Positions 52,457 through 61,468 of a DNA stretch of 64,000 nucleotides are shown one piece after another. Numbering within the stretch: the first letter of the stretch is position 1; each line of letters opens with the position of its first letter. Under the pieces are notes generated by a model that searched no databases, was not told the DNA's origin, and was given only the letters and a program-made list of their open reading frames with translations. The stretch is taken from assembly GCA_030446715.1 (NCBI GenBank), contig JAUJMU010000001.1:535297-599296 (forward strand), written 5' to 3'. This DNA comes from Cytophagales bacterium (lineage in GTDB: Bacteria > Bacteroidota > Bacteroidia > Cytophagales > 172606-1). A program made the position numbers and the translations under genes.

Positions 52457-54691
52457 ATGGAATTGGAATACTTGGAAGGCCTGAATGAGCCACAGCGTGA
52501 GGCTGTTTTACAGACGGAAGGCCCGCTGATGATTATTGCCGGGGCTGGCTCCGGAAAGACGCGGGTACTTACTTACCGCATCTCCCACCTGATCAACCAC
52601 GGGGTGGACCCTTTCGCCATTTTAGCGCTTACCTTCACCAATAAAGCCGCCGCCGAAATGCGGCAGCGGATCGAGAAGGTAGTAGGACCCGATGCCCGCA
52701 GCATCTGGATGGGAACGTTTCACTCCATTTTTGCCCGCATCCTCCGCATCGAAGCGCACCGCATCGGCTACACGCGTGATTTTTCCATTTACGATACCGA
52801 GGACTCCAAGTCGCTGATCCGCGCCATTCTGAAAGAACTGAGTCTGGATGACAAGACCTACCGGGTCGGCACGGTGCTGCACCGCATCTCATCGGCCAAA
52901 AACGGCCTGATTTCGGTGAGCGAGTATCTCCGTAACGAACTCTTCCGGGCCGAAGACGAAGCAAACCGGATTCCGGAAATGGGCCGCCTGTACAAAATTT
53001 ACCAGGACCGCCTGCTGAAGGCCAACGCCATGGACTTCGACGACCTGCTGTACAATACCAACGTGCTGTTCAGGGACCATATTGACGCACTGAACAAATA
53101 CCAGCAGAAGTTCCGCTACGTGATGGTAGACGAATTTCAGGATACCAACGTGTCGCAGTACGTGATCACCCGTAAGCTGGCCGCCGTGCACCAGAACATC
53201 TGCGTGGTCGGCGACGATGCCCAGAGTATTTACGCCTTCCGGGGCGCCAACATTCAGAACATCCTGAATTTTGAGAAGGATTACCCCGATCTGAAAGTAA
53301 TCAAGCTGGAGCAGAATTACCGGTCTACCAAAACCATCGTGCAGGCTGCCAATTCGATCATCAACAAGAACAAAACGCAGCTCCGCAAGGCCGTCTGGAC
53401 TGCCAACGAAGACGGTTCACTGATTGACCTGATCAAGGCCGGCTCTGATAACGAAGAAGGCGTACTCATCGCCAACTCCATTTTTGAGGAGAAAATGCAG
53501 CATTCCCTCCGCAACAGCGACTTTGCCATTCTCTACCGCACCAACGCCCAGTCGCGGGCCTTTGAGGAGGCGCTGCGCCGCAAAAACATCAAGTACCGCA
53601 TCATCGGCGGCTTGTCGTTTTACCAGCGGAGGGAGATCAAGGATCTGGTGGCGTACATGCGCTTTACCACCAATCAGAACGACGAAGAAGCCCTCAAGCG
53701 GATCATTAATCTGCCCAAACGCGGCATTGGCGAAGGTACGGTGGCCAAGATTATCGTAGCCGCCGGCGAAGCGGGCACAGGCTTGTGGGAGGTAGTGAGC
53801 AACTCCGTTTCCTTCCTCGGCGCACGGCTGGCCGGACCGATTGATACATTTGCCACGCTGATCAAAAGCTTCCGGGTGATTTCGGAGGGGAAGGATGCCT
53901 ATGAAACGGCGGCGCACATTGCCAAAAACTCGGGCTTGCTGAAGGAACTGCACGAAGATAAGACCGTGGAAGGGCTGGCCCGTTACGAAAACGTGCAGGC
54001 CCTGCTCAACGCCATCAAGGAATTCGTGGACAATCCCGAAAACGAAGATAAGAGCCTGAGTGCCTTCCTGCAGAGTGTGTCGCTGCTCACCAGCGCCGAA
54101 GATGACAAGGATACCGACCGCGACAAGGTGACCATGATGACCATTCACATGGCCAAGGGGCTGGAGTTTAAATATGTGTACATTGTGGGGCTGGAAGAAG
54201 ACCTGTTTCCGTCGCAGATGATGCTCACCAGCCGGGCTGATCTGGAAGAAGAGAGGCGTCTGTTTTACGTGGCCATTACCCGGGCCGAAAAAAAACTGAC
54301 ACTTTCCTACGCCGAAACCCGTTATCAGTACGGGCGGCTTAAAAACTGCGAAGCCAGCCGCTTCCTGAAGGAAATTGACGGGGATTACCTGCGGACCAAC
54401 CACAATCTGAGCAACCGCGAGTCGTACGTAAACAGCTTTGTAAAAAACCTTACACCGCGCAAACCCCAGCAGATTAATGCCACAATCCACACGCCGTCCG
54501 ATGGTTTTACGCCCAGCGATACGTCACGGCTGCTGGAAGGCATGAAGGTGGAGCACCCGAAATTCGGGTTCGGCGTGGTGAAAGAGGTAGACACCAGCAC
54601 CAATGACCGCAAAGCCAGAATTCACTTTGACAAGGCCGGCGAAAAGACATTGTTGCTAAGTTTCGCTAAGTTGCGCATTGTAGCGGAGTAG
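52457..54691 (+). CDS. pcrA: UvrD/PcrA-type ATP-dependent DNA helicase
   Basis: 744 residues, superfamily 1A. N-terminal LNEPQREAVLQTEGPLMI (Q motif), Walker A GAGSGKTRVL, motif Ia LTFTNKAAAEMRQRI, motif II VDEFQDTN, motif III GDDAQSIYAFRGA, motif IV LEQNYRS, motif V TIHMAKGLEFKYV and motif VI YVAITRAEKKLTLSYA. The C-terminal tail (GMKVEHPKFGFGVVKEVD) is the Tudor-like, RNA-polymerase-contacting domain of PcrA/UvrD. Role: repair and removal of blocked polymerase or replication forks. Confidence 0.95.
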   Translation: MELEYLEGLNEPQREAVLQTEGPLMIIAGAGSGKTRVLTYRISHLINHGVDPFAILALTFTNKAAAEMRQRIEKVVGPDARSIWMGTFHSIFARILRIEAHRIGYTRDFSIYDTEDSKSLIRAILKELSLDDKTYRVGTVLHRISSAKNGLISVSEYLRNELFRAEDEANRIPEMGRLYKIYQDRLLKANAMDFDDLLYNTNVLFRDHIDALNKYQQKFRYVMVDEFQDTNVSQYVITRKLAAVHQNICVVGDDAQSIYAFRGANIQNILNFEKDYPDLKVIKLEQNYRSTKTIVQAANSIINKNKTQLRKAVWTANEDGSLIDLIKAGSDNEEGVLIANSIFEEKMQHSLRNSDFAILYRTNAQSRAFEEALRRKNIKYRIIGGLSFYQRREIKDLVAYMRFTTNQNDEEALKRIINLPKRGIGEGTVAKIIVAAGEAGTGLWEVVSNSVSFLGARLAGPIDTFATLIKSFRVISEGKDAYETAAHIAKNSGLLKELHEDKTVEGLARYENVQALLNAIKEFVDNPENEDKSLSAFLQSVSLLTSAEDDKDTDRDKVTMMTIHMAKGLEFKYVYIVGLEEDLFPSQMMLTSRADLEEERRLFYVAITRAEKKLTLSYAETRYQYGRLKNCEASRFLKEIDGDYLRTNHNLSNRESYVNSFVKNLTPRKPQQINATIHTPSDGFTPSDTSRLLEGMKVEHPKFGFGVVKEVDTSTNDRKARIHFDKAGEKTLLLSFAKLRIVAE

Positions 54692-54692
54692 G

Positions 54693-54958
54693 GCCTCACC
54701 CCCGGCTCCTCTCCAAAAGAGAGGGGAGCTACAGCGAGCTGATTCACAGCAAGTGGAAAGATGTGTCCTGATCGTAGCTCCCAGAGAGGAGTCCTGAAGG
54801 GGAAGAGTTCCTAAAGGTTTTTCAAGCCTTGATCAACCGTAGAGAAGCGGAGTTTGGGTTGATAATCAAGCGTTTGTTTCGGATTATTTTTGTTAAAATA
54901 TCAGACAACGGCTTCCTTCCGGCACCCCTCTCTTTTGGAGAGGAGCCGGGGGTGAGGC
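54693..54958. repeat. short element with GCCTCACCCCC / GGGGGTGAGGC ends, copy 3
   Basis: It begins 2 bases after the pcrA stop (gcctcacccccggctcctct) and ends agccgggggtgaggc at 54958, with a 15-bp near-perfect inverted terminal repeat. Internal gatgtgtcctgatcgtagct at 54760-54779 is identical to copy 1. The rest of the interior differs. No coding sequence. Confidence 0.65.
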
Positions 54959-54988
54959 TTTCAACATTCAAAACTTATAATTCCCATT

Positions 54989-55651
54989 ATGGAGGGCTTT
55001 GACTATAATACCCAATTATCCCCGGTGATTCTGAAGGAGTACGGACGGAATGTGCAGAAACTGGCCAATTACATCAACACCATCGAAGACCGCGAGAAGC
55101 GCAACAAATTCGCCCAGATTCTGGTAGAACTGATGCGGCAGATTCACCCCAACATGCGCGAAGGGCAGGACTACACCAATAAGCTCTGGGATGACCTGTA
55201 CATCGTTTCCGGTTTCAATCTGGAAGTAGACAGTCCTTACCCGCTGCCCGAGAAAACACTGCTGGGCAAAAAGCCCAAAAGGGTAGGGTACAACACCCAC
55301 GAACTCCGTTTCAAGCACTACGGCCACAATGTGGATCTGCTGATCGAAAAGGCGGTGGTGATGGAAGATCCTGAGGAGCAGATGAATGCCCTTATCTACA
55401 TTGGCCGCCTGATGAAGTACTTCTACTCTCAGTGGAACCGGGAAAACGTGGAGGATGCCGTGATTGTGAACGACATCCGTCAGCTGTCGGGCGGCAAGCT
55501 GAACATCAGCCTGGAGAGAGTAAAAGCAGAAGGTTTGTTTGATCCCACGGCCAAAGACCGTACCGACAAGGGCCGGCCAACTGAGCCCACCATATTGCAG
55601 ATGCAAAACAGAAGTAACCCAAAGAAAAACAAGAAGAAACGCAAGCAGTAG
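54989..55651 (+). CDS. DUF4290 protein (Bacteroidota-specific)
   Basis: 220 residues, soluble and mainly helical. It begins FDYNTQLSPVILKEYGRNVQ and contains RMREG-like GQDYTNKLWDDLYIVSGF, YPLPEKTLLGKKPKRVGY and a very basic tail (NPKKNKKKRKQ). The family is found almost only in Bacteroidota and usually precedes murA, as it does here. Function unknown; the conserved pairing hints at a cell-wall link. Confidence 0.88.
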   Translation: MEGFDYNTQLSPVILKEYGRNVQKLANYINTIEDREKRNKFAQILVELMRQIHPNMREGQDYTNKLWDDLYIVSGFNLEVDSPYPLPEKTLLGKKPKRVGYNTHELRFKHYGHNVDLLIEKAVVMEDPEEQMNALIYIGRLMKYFYSQWNRENVEDAVIVNDIRQLSGGKLNISLERVKAEGLFDPTAKDRTDKGRPTEPTILQMQNRSNPKKNKKKRKQ

Positions 55652-55653
55652 TT

Positions 55654-55661
55654 ATATCTTT
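55654..55661 (+). promoter_or_regulatory. candidate -7 box (TATCTTTG) upstream of a hairpin leading to murA
   Basis: It lies 3 bases after the DUF4290 stop and 13 bases before the hairpin at 55675-55704. If used, the murA transcript would start with that hairpin. Confidence 0.28.
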
Positions 55662-55674
55662 GGCAAAAATTTTG

Positions 55675-55709
55675 AAATGCCGCTGGTTTCGCCGCCAGCG
55701 GCATTTTTA
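55675..55709 (+). terminator. terminator or leader hairpin between DUF4290 and murA
   Basis: Arms aatgccgctgg (55675-55685) and ccagcggcatt (55694-55704) form a perfect 11-bp stem with an 8-base loop, followed by tttatt. It is the natural terminator of DUF4290 but lies inside a possible murA leader. Confidence 0.75.
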
Positions 55710-55827
55710 TTACATCGCCAGGTAGAATATCTATTTTAGGATGATCCGCGGAAAAGATATTTCTTTTAATCTTGCATACCCGGACAGTTTTCAATTTACA
55801 TCTCAACAAATACATCATCAGCCAGTT

Positions 55828-57135
55828 ATGCTTTCTTTCAAGATCGAAGGTGGTCATCGTCTGAGGGGAGAAATCACTCCCCAGGGGGCAAAAAACGAGG
55901 CGCTGCAAATCCTGTGCGCCGTTCTGCTCACCGACCAGCCGGTCACCATTCACAATATCCCCGACATCCGGGATGTCAATAAATTAATCGAGCTGCTGGG
56001 TGCCATGGGCGTGAAGGTAGAACGGCTGTCGGAATCAACGTACCGTTTTCAGGCCGATAACGTAGACGTTAACTACCTTGAAACGGATGACTACCGCAAG
56101 AAAGCGGCGTCACTGCGCGGTTCGATCATGGTACTCGGACCCATGCTGGCCCGGTTTGGCCGGAGCAAGATTCCAAGGCCGGGTGGCGATAAAATCGGCC
56201 GCCGGAGACTGGATACGCACTTTCTGGGCTTTGAAAAACTCGGTGCCCGCTTTAACTATGACGGCAGCGACGGATTTTACAACATTGATGCCCGCAACCT
56301 GCAGGGCACCTACATGCTGCTCGACGAAGCATCTGTAACCGGTACGGCCAACGTACTGATGGCGGCCGTACTGGCAAAGGGCAAAACCACCATTTATAAT
56401 GCTGCCTGCGAACCCTATCTGCAGCAGTTGTGCGCCATGCTCAACCGAATGGGTGCCCAAATTTCCGGCATCGGCTCCAACCTGCTTACCATTGAAGGCG
56501 TGGAGTACCTGAAAGGTACTGAGCATACCATGCTGCCCGATATGATCGAAATCGGGTCATTTATCGGCATGGCGGCTATGACGCAGTCCGAAATTACCAT
56601 TAAAAATGCCCGCGTCGACCAGCTGGGCCTGATCCCGGACGTGTTCCGGCGGCTGGGCATTCAGCTGCAGATCAAGGGCGACGACATATTCGTTCCGGCG
56701 CAGGACCGCTACCAGATTGAAACGTTCATCGACGGTTCGATCATGACTGTGGCCGATGCGCCCTGGCCCGGCTTCACGCCTGACCTGCTGAGCATCGTGC
56801 TGGTAACGGCCGTGCAGGCCAAAGGTACGCTGCTGGTGCACCAGAAGATGTTTGAAAGCCGCCTGTTCTTCGTGGACAAGCTGATGGATATGGGCGCCCA
56901 GATCATCCTCTGCGATCCGCACCGCGCTACGGTAATCGGCCTCGACCGCCGCATGCCGCTGCGGGGCATCCAGATGACTTCTCCCGACATCCGGGCTGGC
57001 GTGGCCCTGCTGATTGCGGCTCTTTCTGCCAAAGGCACCAGCATCATTGACAACGTGGAGCAGATTGACCGCGGCTACCAGCACATTGATACCCGCCTGC
57101 GCAATCTGGGTGCGGTGATTGATCGGATGGAGTAG
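55828..57135 (+). CDS. murA: UDP-N-acetylglucosamine 1-carboxyvinyltransferase, Cys-to-Asp form
   Basis: 435 residues from ATG 55828 (MLSFKIEGGHRLRGEI); the frame is open to 55741 without homology. The enzyme adds enolpyruvate to UDP-GlcNAc, the first committed step of peptidoglycan synthesis. N-terminal GAKNEALQILCAVLL, SVTGTANVLMAAVLAKG and late RGIQMTSPDIRAGVALL are MurA motifs. In the mobile loop, RPGGDKIGRRRLDTH has Asp121 where E. coli has Cys115. That replacement is known in Chlamydia and Mycobacterium MurA and gives fosfomycin resistance. Confidence 0.96.
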   Translation: MLSFKIEGGHRLRGEITPQGAKNEALQILCAVLLTDQPVTIHNIPDIRDVNKLIELLGAMGVKVERLSESTYRFQADNVDVNYLETDDYRKKAASLRGSIMVLGPMLARFGRSKIPRPGGDKIGRRRLDTHFLGFEKLGARFNYDGSDGFYNIDARNLQGTYMLLDEASVTGTANVLMAAVLAKGKTTIYNAACEPYLQQLCAMLNRMGAQISGIGSNLLTIEGVEYLKGTEHTMLPDMIEIGSFIGMAAMTQSEITIKNARVDQLGLIPDVFRRLGIQLQIKGDDIFVPAQDRYQIETFIDGSIMTVADAPWPGFTPDLLSIVLVTAVQAKGTLLVHQKMFESRLFFVDKLMDMGAQIILCDPHRATVIGLDRRMPLRGIQMTSPDIRAGVALLIAALSAKGTSIIDNVEQIDRGYQHIDTRLRNLGAVIDRME

Positions 57136-57178
57136 TTTTCCGGAAAGCCGGTTATCAGGCGTAGAACAACACTATTGC

Positions 57179-57219
57179 AAAAGACGGTGGTCAGCCTTTA
57201 GAGCTGGCTACCGTCTTTT
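57179..57219 (+). terminator. terminator of murA
   Basis: aaaagacggtggtcagc and gctggctaccgtctttt pair over about 17 positions with two mismatches or wobbles, then ttgctttt follows. Confidence 0.7.
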
Positions 57220-57259
57220 GCTTTTCGGGCATTACAATCTTTCTTTCACTTCCTTGCCT

Positions 57260-57267
57260 TACCTTTG
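57260..57267 (+). promoter_or_regulatory. candidate -7 box (TACCTTTG) of metG
   Basis: It matches TAnnTTTG and lies 50 bases before the metG start, downstream of the murA terminator. A -33 partner is not evident. Confidence 0.38.
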
Positions 57268-57317
57268 CCCCGATCCTGATTATCCTTTCATCCCGTAAAT
57301 CCTGATTCTGACCACTT

Positions 57318-59399
57318 ATGCCCTTACAAAACCCCGAACGATATACCGTAACTGCCGCCCTGATCTACGCCAACGGCCCCATTCACATCGGCCACCTGGC
57401 GGGCTGCTACCTGCCCGCCGACATTTACGTGCGTTACCTTCGCCTGCAGGAACGGGACGTAGTGTTTGTGAGCGGCACCGACGAACACGGCGTACCCATT
57501 ACCCTCAAAGCCCGTAAAGAAGGTACCACACCGCAGGAAGTGGTAGACAAATACTACACCCAGATCAAAGAGTCCTTTCAGGAATTCGGCATTTCCTTCG
57601 ATATCTATTCGCGGACCAGCAAACCGGCGCACCATCAGGTATCACAGGACTTCTTCACAACCCTGTACGACAAAGGCATTTTCCGGGAGGAAGTAACCGA
57701 GCAGTATTTTGACGAGAAAGCCAACCAGTTTCTGGCGGACCGTTACATTGTGGGCACCTGTCCCAACTGCGGCAATCCCAATGCGTACGGCGACCAGTGC
57801 GAAAAGTGTGGTACTTCCCTCAGCCCGGATGAACTGGGCAATCCCCGTTCTACGCTTTCCGGAGGGCAACCCATAAAGCGGCCCACCAAAAACTGGTACC
57901 TGCCGCTGGACGAGTTGCAGCCCCGGATAAAAGCCTACGTAGACAGCCATCCCGAGTGGAAGACAAATGTATTCGGCCAGTGCCAGTCGTGGCTGAACCA
58001 GGGCCTGCACCCCCGCGCCATGACCCGCGACCTCGACTGGGGCGTAAAAGTACCGCTGCCTGACACCGAAGGCAAAGTGCTGTACGTGTGGTTCGACGCG
58101 CCGATCGGCTACATTACCTTTACCAAAGAGCTGCTGGAAAGCCGCGGTCAGAACTGGGAGCCTTACTGGAAAGACAAGGGCACGAAGCTGGTGCATTTTA
58201 TCGGCAAGGACAACATCGTGTTTCACTGCATCATCTTCCCGTCGATGCTGATGGAGCACGGCAATTTCGTGCTGGCTGACAACGTGCCCGCCAATGAGTT
58301 CATGAATCTGGAAGGGGACAAGATCTCCACTTCCCGCAACTGGGCGGTGTGGCTGCACGAATACCTGCGCGACTTCCAGGGAAAGCAGGATGTGCTGCGG
58401 TACGCCCTTTGCGCTACTGCGCCCGAAACCAAAGACAGCGACTTCAGCTGGAAGGATTTTCAGGCCCGCAACAACAACGAACTGGTCGCCATTCTGGGCA
58501 ACTTTGTAAACCGCGCCCTGGTGCTCACGCAGAAATACTTCGGCGGCAAGGTACCCCCGCGCAACAACCTCTTCGATATTGATCTGGATGCTATTGAAAG
58601 CATCCGGCTGCTGCCCGGCCAGATTGCCGCTTCGCTGGAAGCCTACCGTTTCCGGGAGGCGCTGAGCCTGCTGATGGACCTGGCCCGCGTGGGAAACAAG
58701 TACCTGGCCGATACCGAGCCGTGGAAGCTGATCAAAACCGACGAAAGCCGGGTGCAGACCATCCTGAACCTGAGCCTGCAGATTACCGCCAACCTCGCCA
58801 TTGTGATGGAACCGTTTCTGCCCTTTACCGCCTGCAAGCTGTATGGTATGCTCAATCTGCCAGGGTACAAATGGAAAGATGCCGGCGGCATTGATCTGCT
58901 TTCAGAAGGACACCGGCTGGGCGAGGCACCGCTGTTATTCGATAAAATAGAAGATCCGGCCATTGAAACTCAGATCCAAAAGCTGATGGATTCCAAAAAA
59001 GCCAATGAGCAAAGTGCCATTGCCTCTGCTGCCGGAGCGGCACCGCCGGCGATTTCCGCGGCGGAGGCCAAACCAGCCATAAGCTTCGATGATTTCACGG
59101 AAATGGACATCCGCGTTGCAACTATTCTGGCGGCCGAAGCGGTGCCCAAAACCAAAAAGCTGCTCAAACTCACCCTCGATACGGGTCTCGACCAGCGGAC
59201 TGTGGTAAGTGGCATTGCAGAGCATTACCAGCCCGGCGAAATTGTGGGCCGCCAGGTATGCCTGCTGGCGAATCTTGCACCCCGGGAGATCAAGGGAATC
59301 ATGTCGCAGGGAATGATCCTGATGGCTGAAGATGCAGGCGGCAGCCTCTCTTTCGTGCAGCCCGACAAACCCGTTTCCAACGGCGGCACTGTGCGGTAA
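57318..59399 (+). CDS. metG: methionyl-tRNA synthetase
   Basis: 693 residues, class I synthetase. HIGH box at His23 to His26 ([10 protein letters not shown]); zinc knuckle with CPNCGNP and CEKCG; KMSKS box as DKISTSRNW near 334; anticodon-binding helical domain; then a linker and a C-terminal EMAP-II/Trbp111-type tRNA-binding domain ([20 protein letters not shown]) that promotes dimerisation. Flanked by terminators on both sides. Confidence 0.97.
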   Translation: MPLQNPERYTVTAALIYANGPIHIGHLAGCYLPADIYVRYLRLQERDVVFVSGTDEHGVPITLKARKEGTTPQEVVDKYYTQIKESFQEFGISFDIYSRTSKPAHHQVSQDFFTTLYDKGIFREEVTEQYFDEKANQFLADRYIVGTCPNCGNPNAYGDQCEKCGTSLSPDELGNPRSTLSGGQPIKRPTKNWYLPLDELQPRIKAYVDSHPEWKTNVFGQCQSWLNQGLHPRAMTRDLDWGVKVPLPDTEGKVLYVWFDAPIGYITFTKELLESRGQNWEPYWKDKGTKLVHFIGKDNIVFHCIIFPSMLMEHGNFVLADNVPANEFMNLEGDKISTSRNWAVWLHEYLRDFQGKQDVLRYALCATAPETKDSDFSWKDFQARNNNELVAILGNFVNRALVLTQKYFGGKVPPRNNLFDIDLDAIESIRLLPGQIAASLEAYRFREALSLLMDLARVGNKYLADTEPWKLIKTDESRVQTILNLSLQITANLAIVMEPFLPFTACKLYGMLNLPGYKWKDAGGIDLLSEGHRLGEAPLLFDKIEDPAIETQIQKLMDSKKANEQSAIASAAGAAPPAISAAEAKPAISFDDFTEMDIRVATILAAEAVPKTKKLLKLTLDTGLDQRTVVSGIAEHYQPGEIVGRQVCLLANLAPREIKGIMSQGMILMAEDAGGSLSFVQPDKPVSNGGTVR

Positions 59400-59422
59400 A
59401 GCCTTACTTCAGAAAAACAGAA

Positions 59423-59455
59423 AGAGCAGGACACCGGAAAGTATCCTGCTCTTTT
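59423..59455 (+). terminator. terminator of metG
   Basis: Arms agagcagga (59423-59431) and tcctgctct (59444-59452) form a perfect 9-bp stem with a 12-base loop, followed by tttattt. Confidence 0.78.
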
Positions 59456-59461
59456 ATTTCA

Positions 59462-59510
59462 GAATAACGAATAACGAATAACGAATAACGAATAACGAAT
59501 AACGAATAAC
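59462..59510. repeat. 7-bp tandem repeat, seven perfect copies of GAATAAC
   Basis: Seven exact, contiguous units between the metG terminator and the next lipoprotein gene. Unit number can change by slippage; position upstream of a gene would allow an effect on its promoter spacing, but that is speculation. Confidence 0.9.
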
Positions 59511-59566
59511 CATACTTCTGCACAGAATTTGAGGTGGACAGGAAATTACCCTTCTCCTCAATTATT

Positions 59567-60517
59567 ATGAAAAAAGTTGTTCTATTTCTGGGCATTGCAG
59601 GCATGCTTTTCAGCCTTACGGGCTGCATGTACAGTTATCCGCCCCGCGCGAGGCCTTTAACCGAAATACCGCTGCGGCCCCACCGTAATGAGGTAAAAAT
59701 TTACCTGCCGGGAGAGAAGCCCGACAACCCTGATTATTATAAAGTAGCGGGCATGGATGTACCCATTGGGTTCGGGAACTTCAATGACAAACTCAATGCC
59801 TTTAAAGTGCAGGGGCAGCAACTCGGCATAGATGCCGTTCTGCTGATTGGTTCAACGCCCGGCTCTGACTTTGACCCCGCTTTGGGGGCAGTCAATGCCG
59901 TCGGCATCAAATACCGCGACAGCCTGACCTACATCCGGGAATACCTGAAGCGGAAGGATGTGTACGTGTACCTGCCGGGCGGCGGTACCTCTCTGGTGTA
60001 CCAGGCAAATTTTGACATGTTTGGTGAGGAAGGCGCCAATATGAAATACCGCAAAGACACTGTACATGAAAGGTACGTGCGGCGGTACTCACTCGATTAC
60101 CTGATGAACGCCATCTGGGGCTGGCAGTTCCGGATGGATGGCTGGGGCAGTATCATCAAGCGGGTCAAATACCGGGCTCCCGGCGTGCCCGAACTGACCT
60201 GCAATTTTACCTACAACCGCTTCGCCAACGTAGAAACCATCACCCTGGATTCTCCGGCTTCTGCCAGTAGTCGCCGGACACGCCTTGTAGAAAAGATGCT
60301 GCTGCAGTACGACGTCAACCAGCAGGTGGTCGGCAAGCTGATTTATGATTCAAAGAAAAGGCTACGTTACCGGGAGCAGATCCGGTACGATGCATCCGGC
60401 CGGGTGAAGGAGACCACGCTGTACTCCGTCCGCGGGGAACAGGAGCTGCCGCTGGTGACTTCGCTCCACCTGTACTATACCCCGGATGATCTGCCGCCCA
60501 TCACCAAAGGCCTGTAA
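59567..60517 (+). CDS. lipoprotein of unknown function
   Basis: 316 residues from ATG 59567; the frame opens earlier without homology. The signal peptide ends in LFSLTGC, a good lipobox. The rest is a Bacteroidota hypothetical: HRNEVKIYLPGEKPDNPDYYKVAGMDV, then GQQLGIDAVLLIGSTPG, and a C-terminal half with YDS/YDAS beta repeats (LIYDSKKRLRYREQIRYDAS) resembling a YD-repeat-like sandwich. The 3' end overlaps the convergent gluQ-like gene by 17 bases. No functional assignment. Confidence 0.7.
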   Translation: MKKVVLFLGIAGMLFSLTGCMYSYPPRARPLTEIPLRPHRNEVKIYLPGEKPDNPDYYKVAGMDVPIGFGNFNDKLNAFKVQGQQLGIDAVLLIGSTPGSDFDPALGAVNAVGIKYRDSLTYIREYLKRKDVYVYLPGGGTSLVYQANFDMFGEEGANMKYRKDTVHERYVRRYSLDYLMNAIWGWQFRMDGWGSIIKRVKYRAPGVPELTCNFTYNRFANVETITLDSPASASSRRTRLVEKMLLQYDVNQQVVGKLIYDSKKRLRYREQIRYDASGRVKETTLYSVRGEQELPLVTSLHLYYTPDDLPPITKGL

Positions 60518-61451
60518 GCGTGGCCTCTCCCGTCGGTAGGTGAAGGGGTGAAAAAGCCGCCAGTAAGTCCTCAACATTACTTACCCGGCCGGACTTGATT
60601 TGCAGCACTTCCGCCAGAGCCCGGTACAGCGGTGCCGGGCTTTGCCATTTTTGCCTCAGCGCCTGCAGGGAAAGGGAGCCGGCCGATTTGGAAAGCTTCA
60701 GGCCATCCGGGTCACGGAGCAGGGGGTGGTGGTAAAAAACCACCTCGCCGAAAGCATTTGGCGGCAGAAGCCGGGCCAGAAAAAGCTGGGCCGCCGTGGA
60801 AGGCAGCAGATCCACACCGCGCACGATCAGATTACTTCCGTAGTGGAAATCATCCGCCAGGGAAGCCACCTGGTACGCCGGCAGGCCGTTTTTCCGCCGG
60901 ACCACAAAATCGCCCATCTCCCGGGCCAGTGGTACGTGGCGTACAGTGCCGCTGTATTCCGGAATGGCAATAATCGTGTTTTCCGGCACATACACCCGCC
61001 AGGCAGCATCCGGCGTATCGGGGGCCAGGTTGCGGTGGCGGCAGGTGCCGGAATAGACACCATTCATGCAGGCAGCCTGTACCTGGCTCCGGGAGCAGGT
61101 GCAGACGTACAGGGCACCCGTTTTCCATAATTCTTCCAGTATCTGCGCGTAGCGGCGTGGCTCTTTCAGCTGAGAAAAGCTGAACTCAAAATCCTCAGCA
61201 TCCTTCGGTCCTTTGTCCCAATCCAGGCCCAGCCAGTGGAGATTGTCAAAGATGTCATTCACGTAGGCAGGCCGCTTCCGGCCGGCGTCAATGTCGTCAA
61301 TCCGCAGCAGCAGCCGGCCCTTGTGGTGGCGGGTCAGCAGCCAGGTAAGCACAAAGGAAAAAGCATTGCCCAAGTGCAGAAATCCGCTGGGCGTCGGGGC
61401 CAGCCGTGACCGTACCACATCCGCGTTAGTCTCTACTTTCTCTAATCTCAA
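60501..61451 (-). CDS. gluQ: glutamyl-Q tRNA(Asp) synthetase-like protein
   Basis: 316 residues, a truncated glutamyl-tRNA synthetase without anticodon-binding domain. RLAPTPSGFLHLGNAFSF holds the HIGH-type motif; LLRIDDIDAGRKRP; zinc site with CTCSRSQ and YSGTCRHR; YQVASLADDFHYGSNLIVRG; and the KMSKS box as LKLSKSAGS. GluQ charges queuosine on tRNA-Asp with glutamate. The start is a TTG at 61451; a GTG shortly downstream is possible. Confidence 0.9.
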   Translation of the reverse strand: MRLEKVETNADVVRSRLAPTPSGFLHLGNAFSFVLTWLLTRHHKGRLLLRIDDIDAGRKRPAYVNDIFDNLHWLGLDWDKGPKDAEDFEFSFSQLKEPRRYAQILEELWKTGALYVCTCSRSQVQAACMNGVYSGTCRHRNLAPDTPDAAWRVYVPENTIIAIPEYSGTVRHVPLAREMGDFVVRRKNGLPAYQVASLADDFHYGSNLIVRGVDLLPSTAAQLFLARLLPPNAFGEVVFYHHPLLRDPDGLKLSKSAGSLSLQALRQKWQSPAPLYRALAEVLQIKSGRVSNVEDLLAAFSPLHLPTGEATLTGLW

Positions 61452-61468
61452 GTCTTACGTCTTAGCTT

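Noticed and set aside
59462-59510. Possible CRISPR array
   Set aside because: Contiguous 7-bp units without spacers; simple tandem repeat. No cas genes anywhere in the window.
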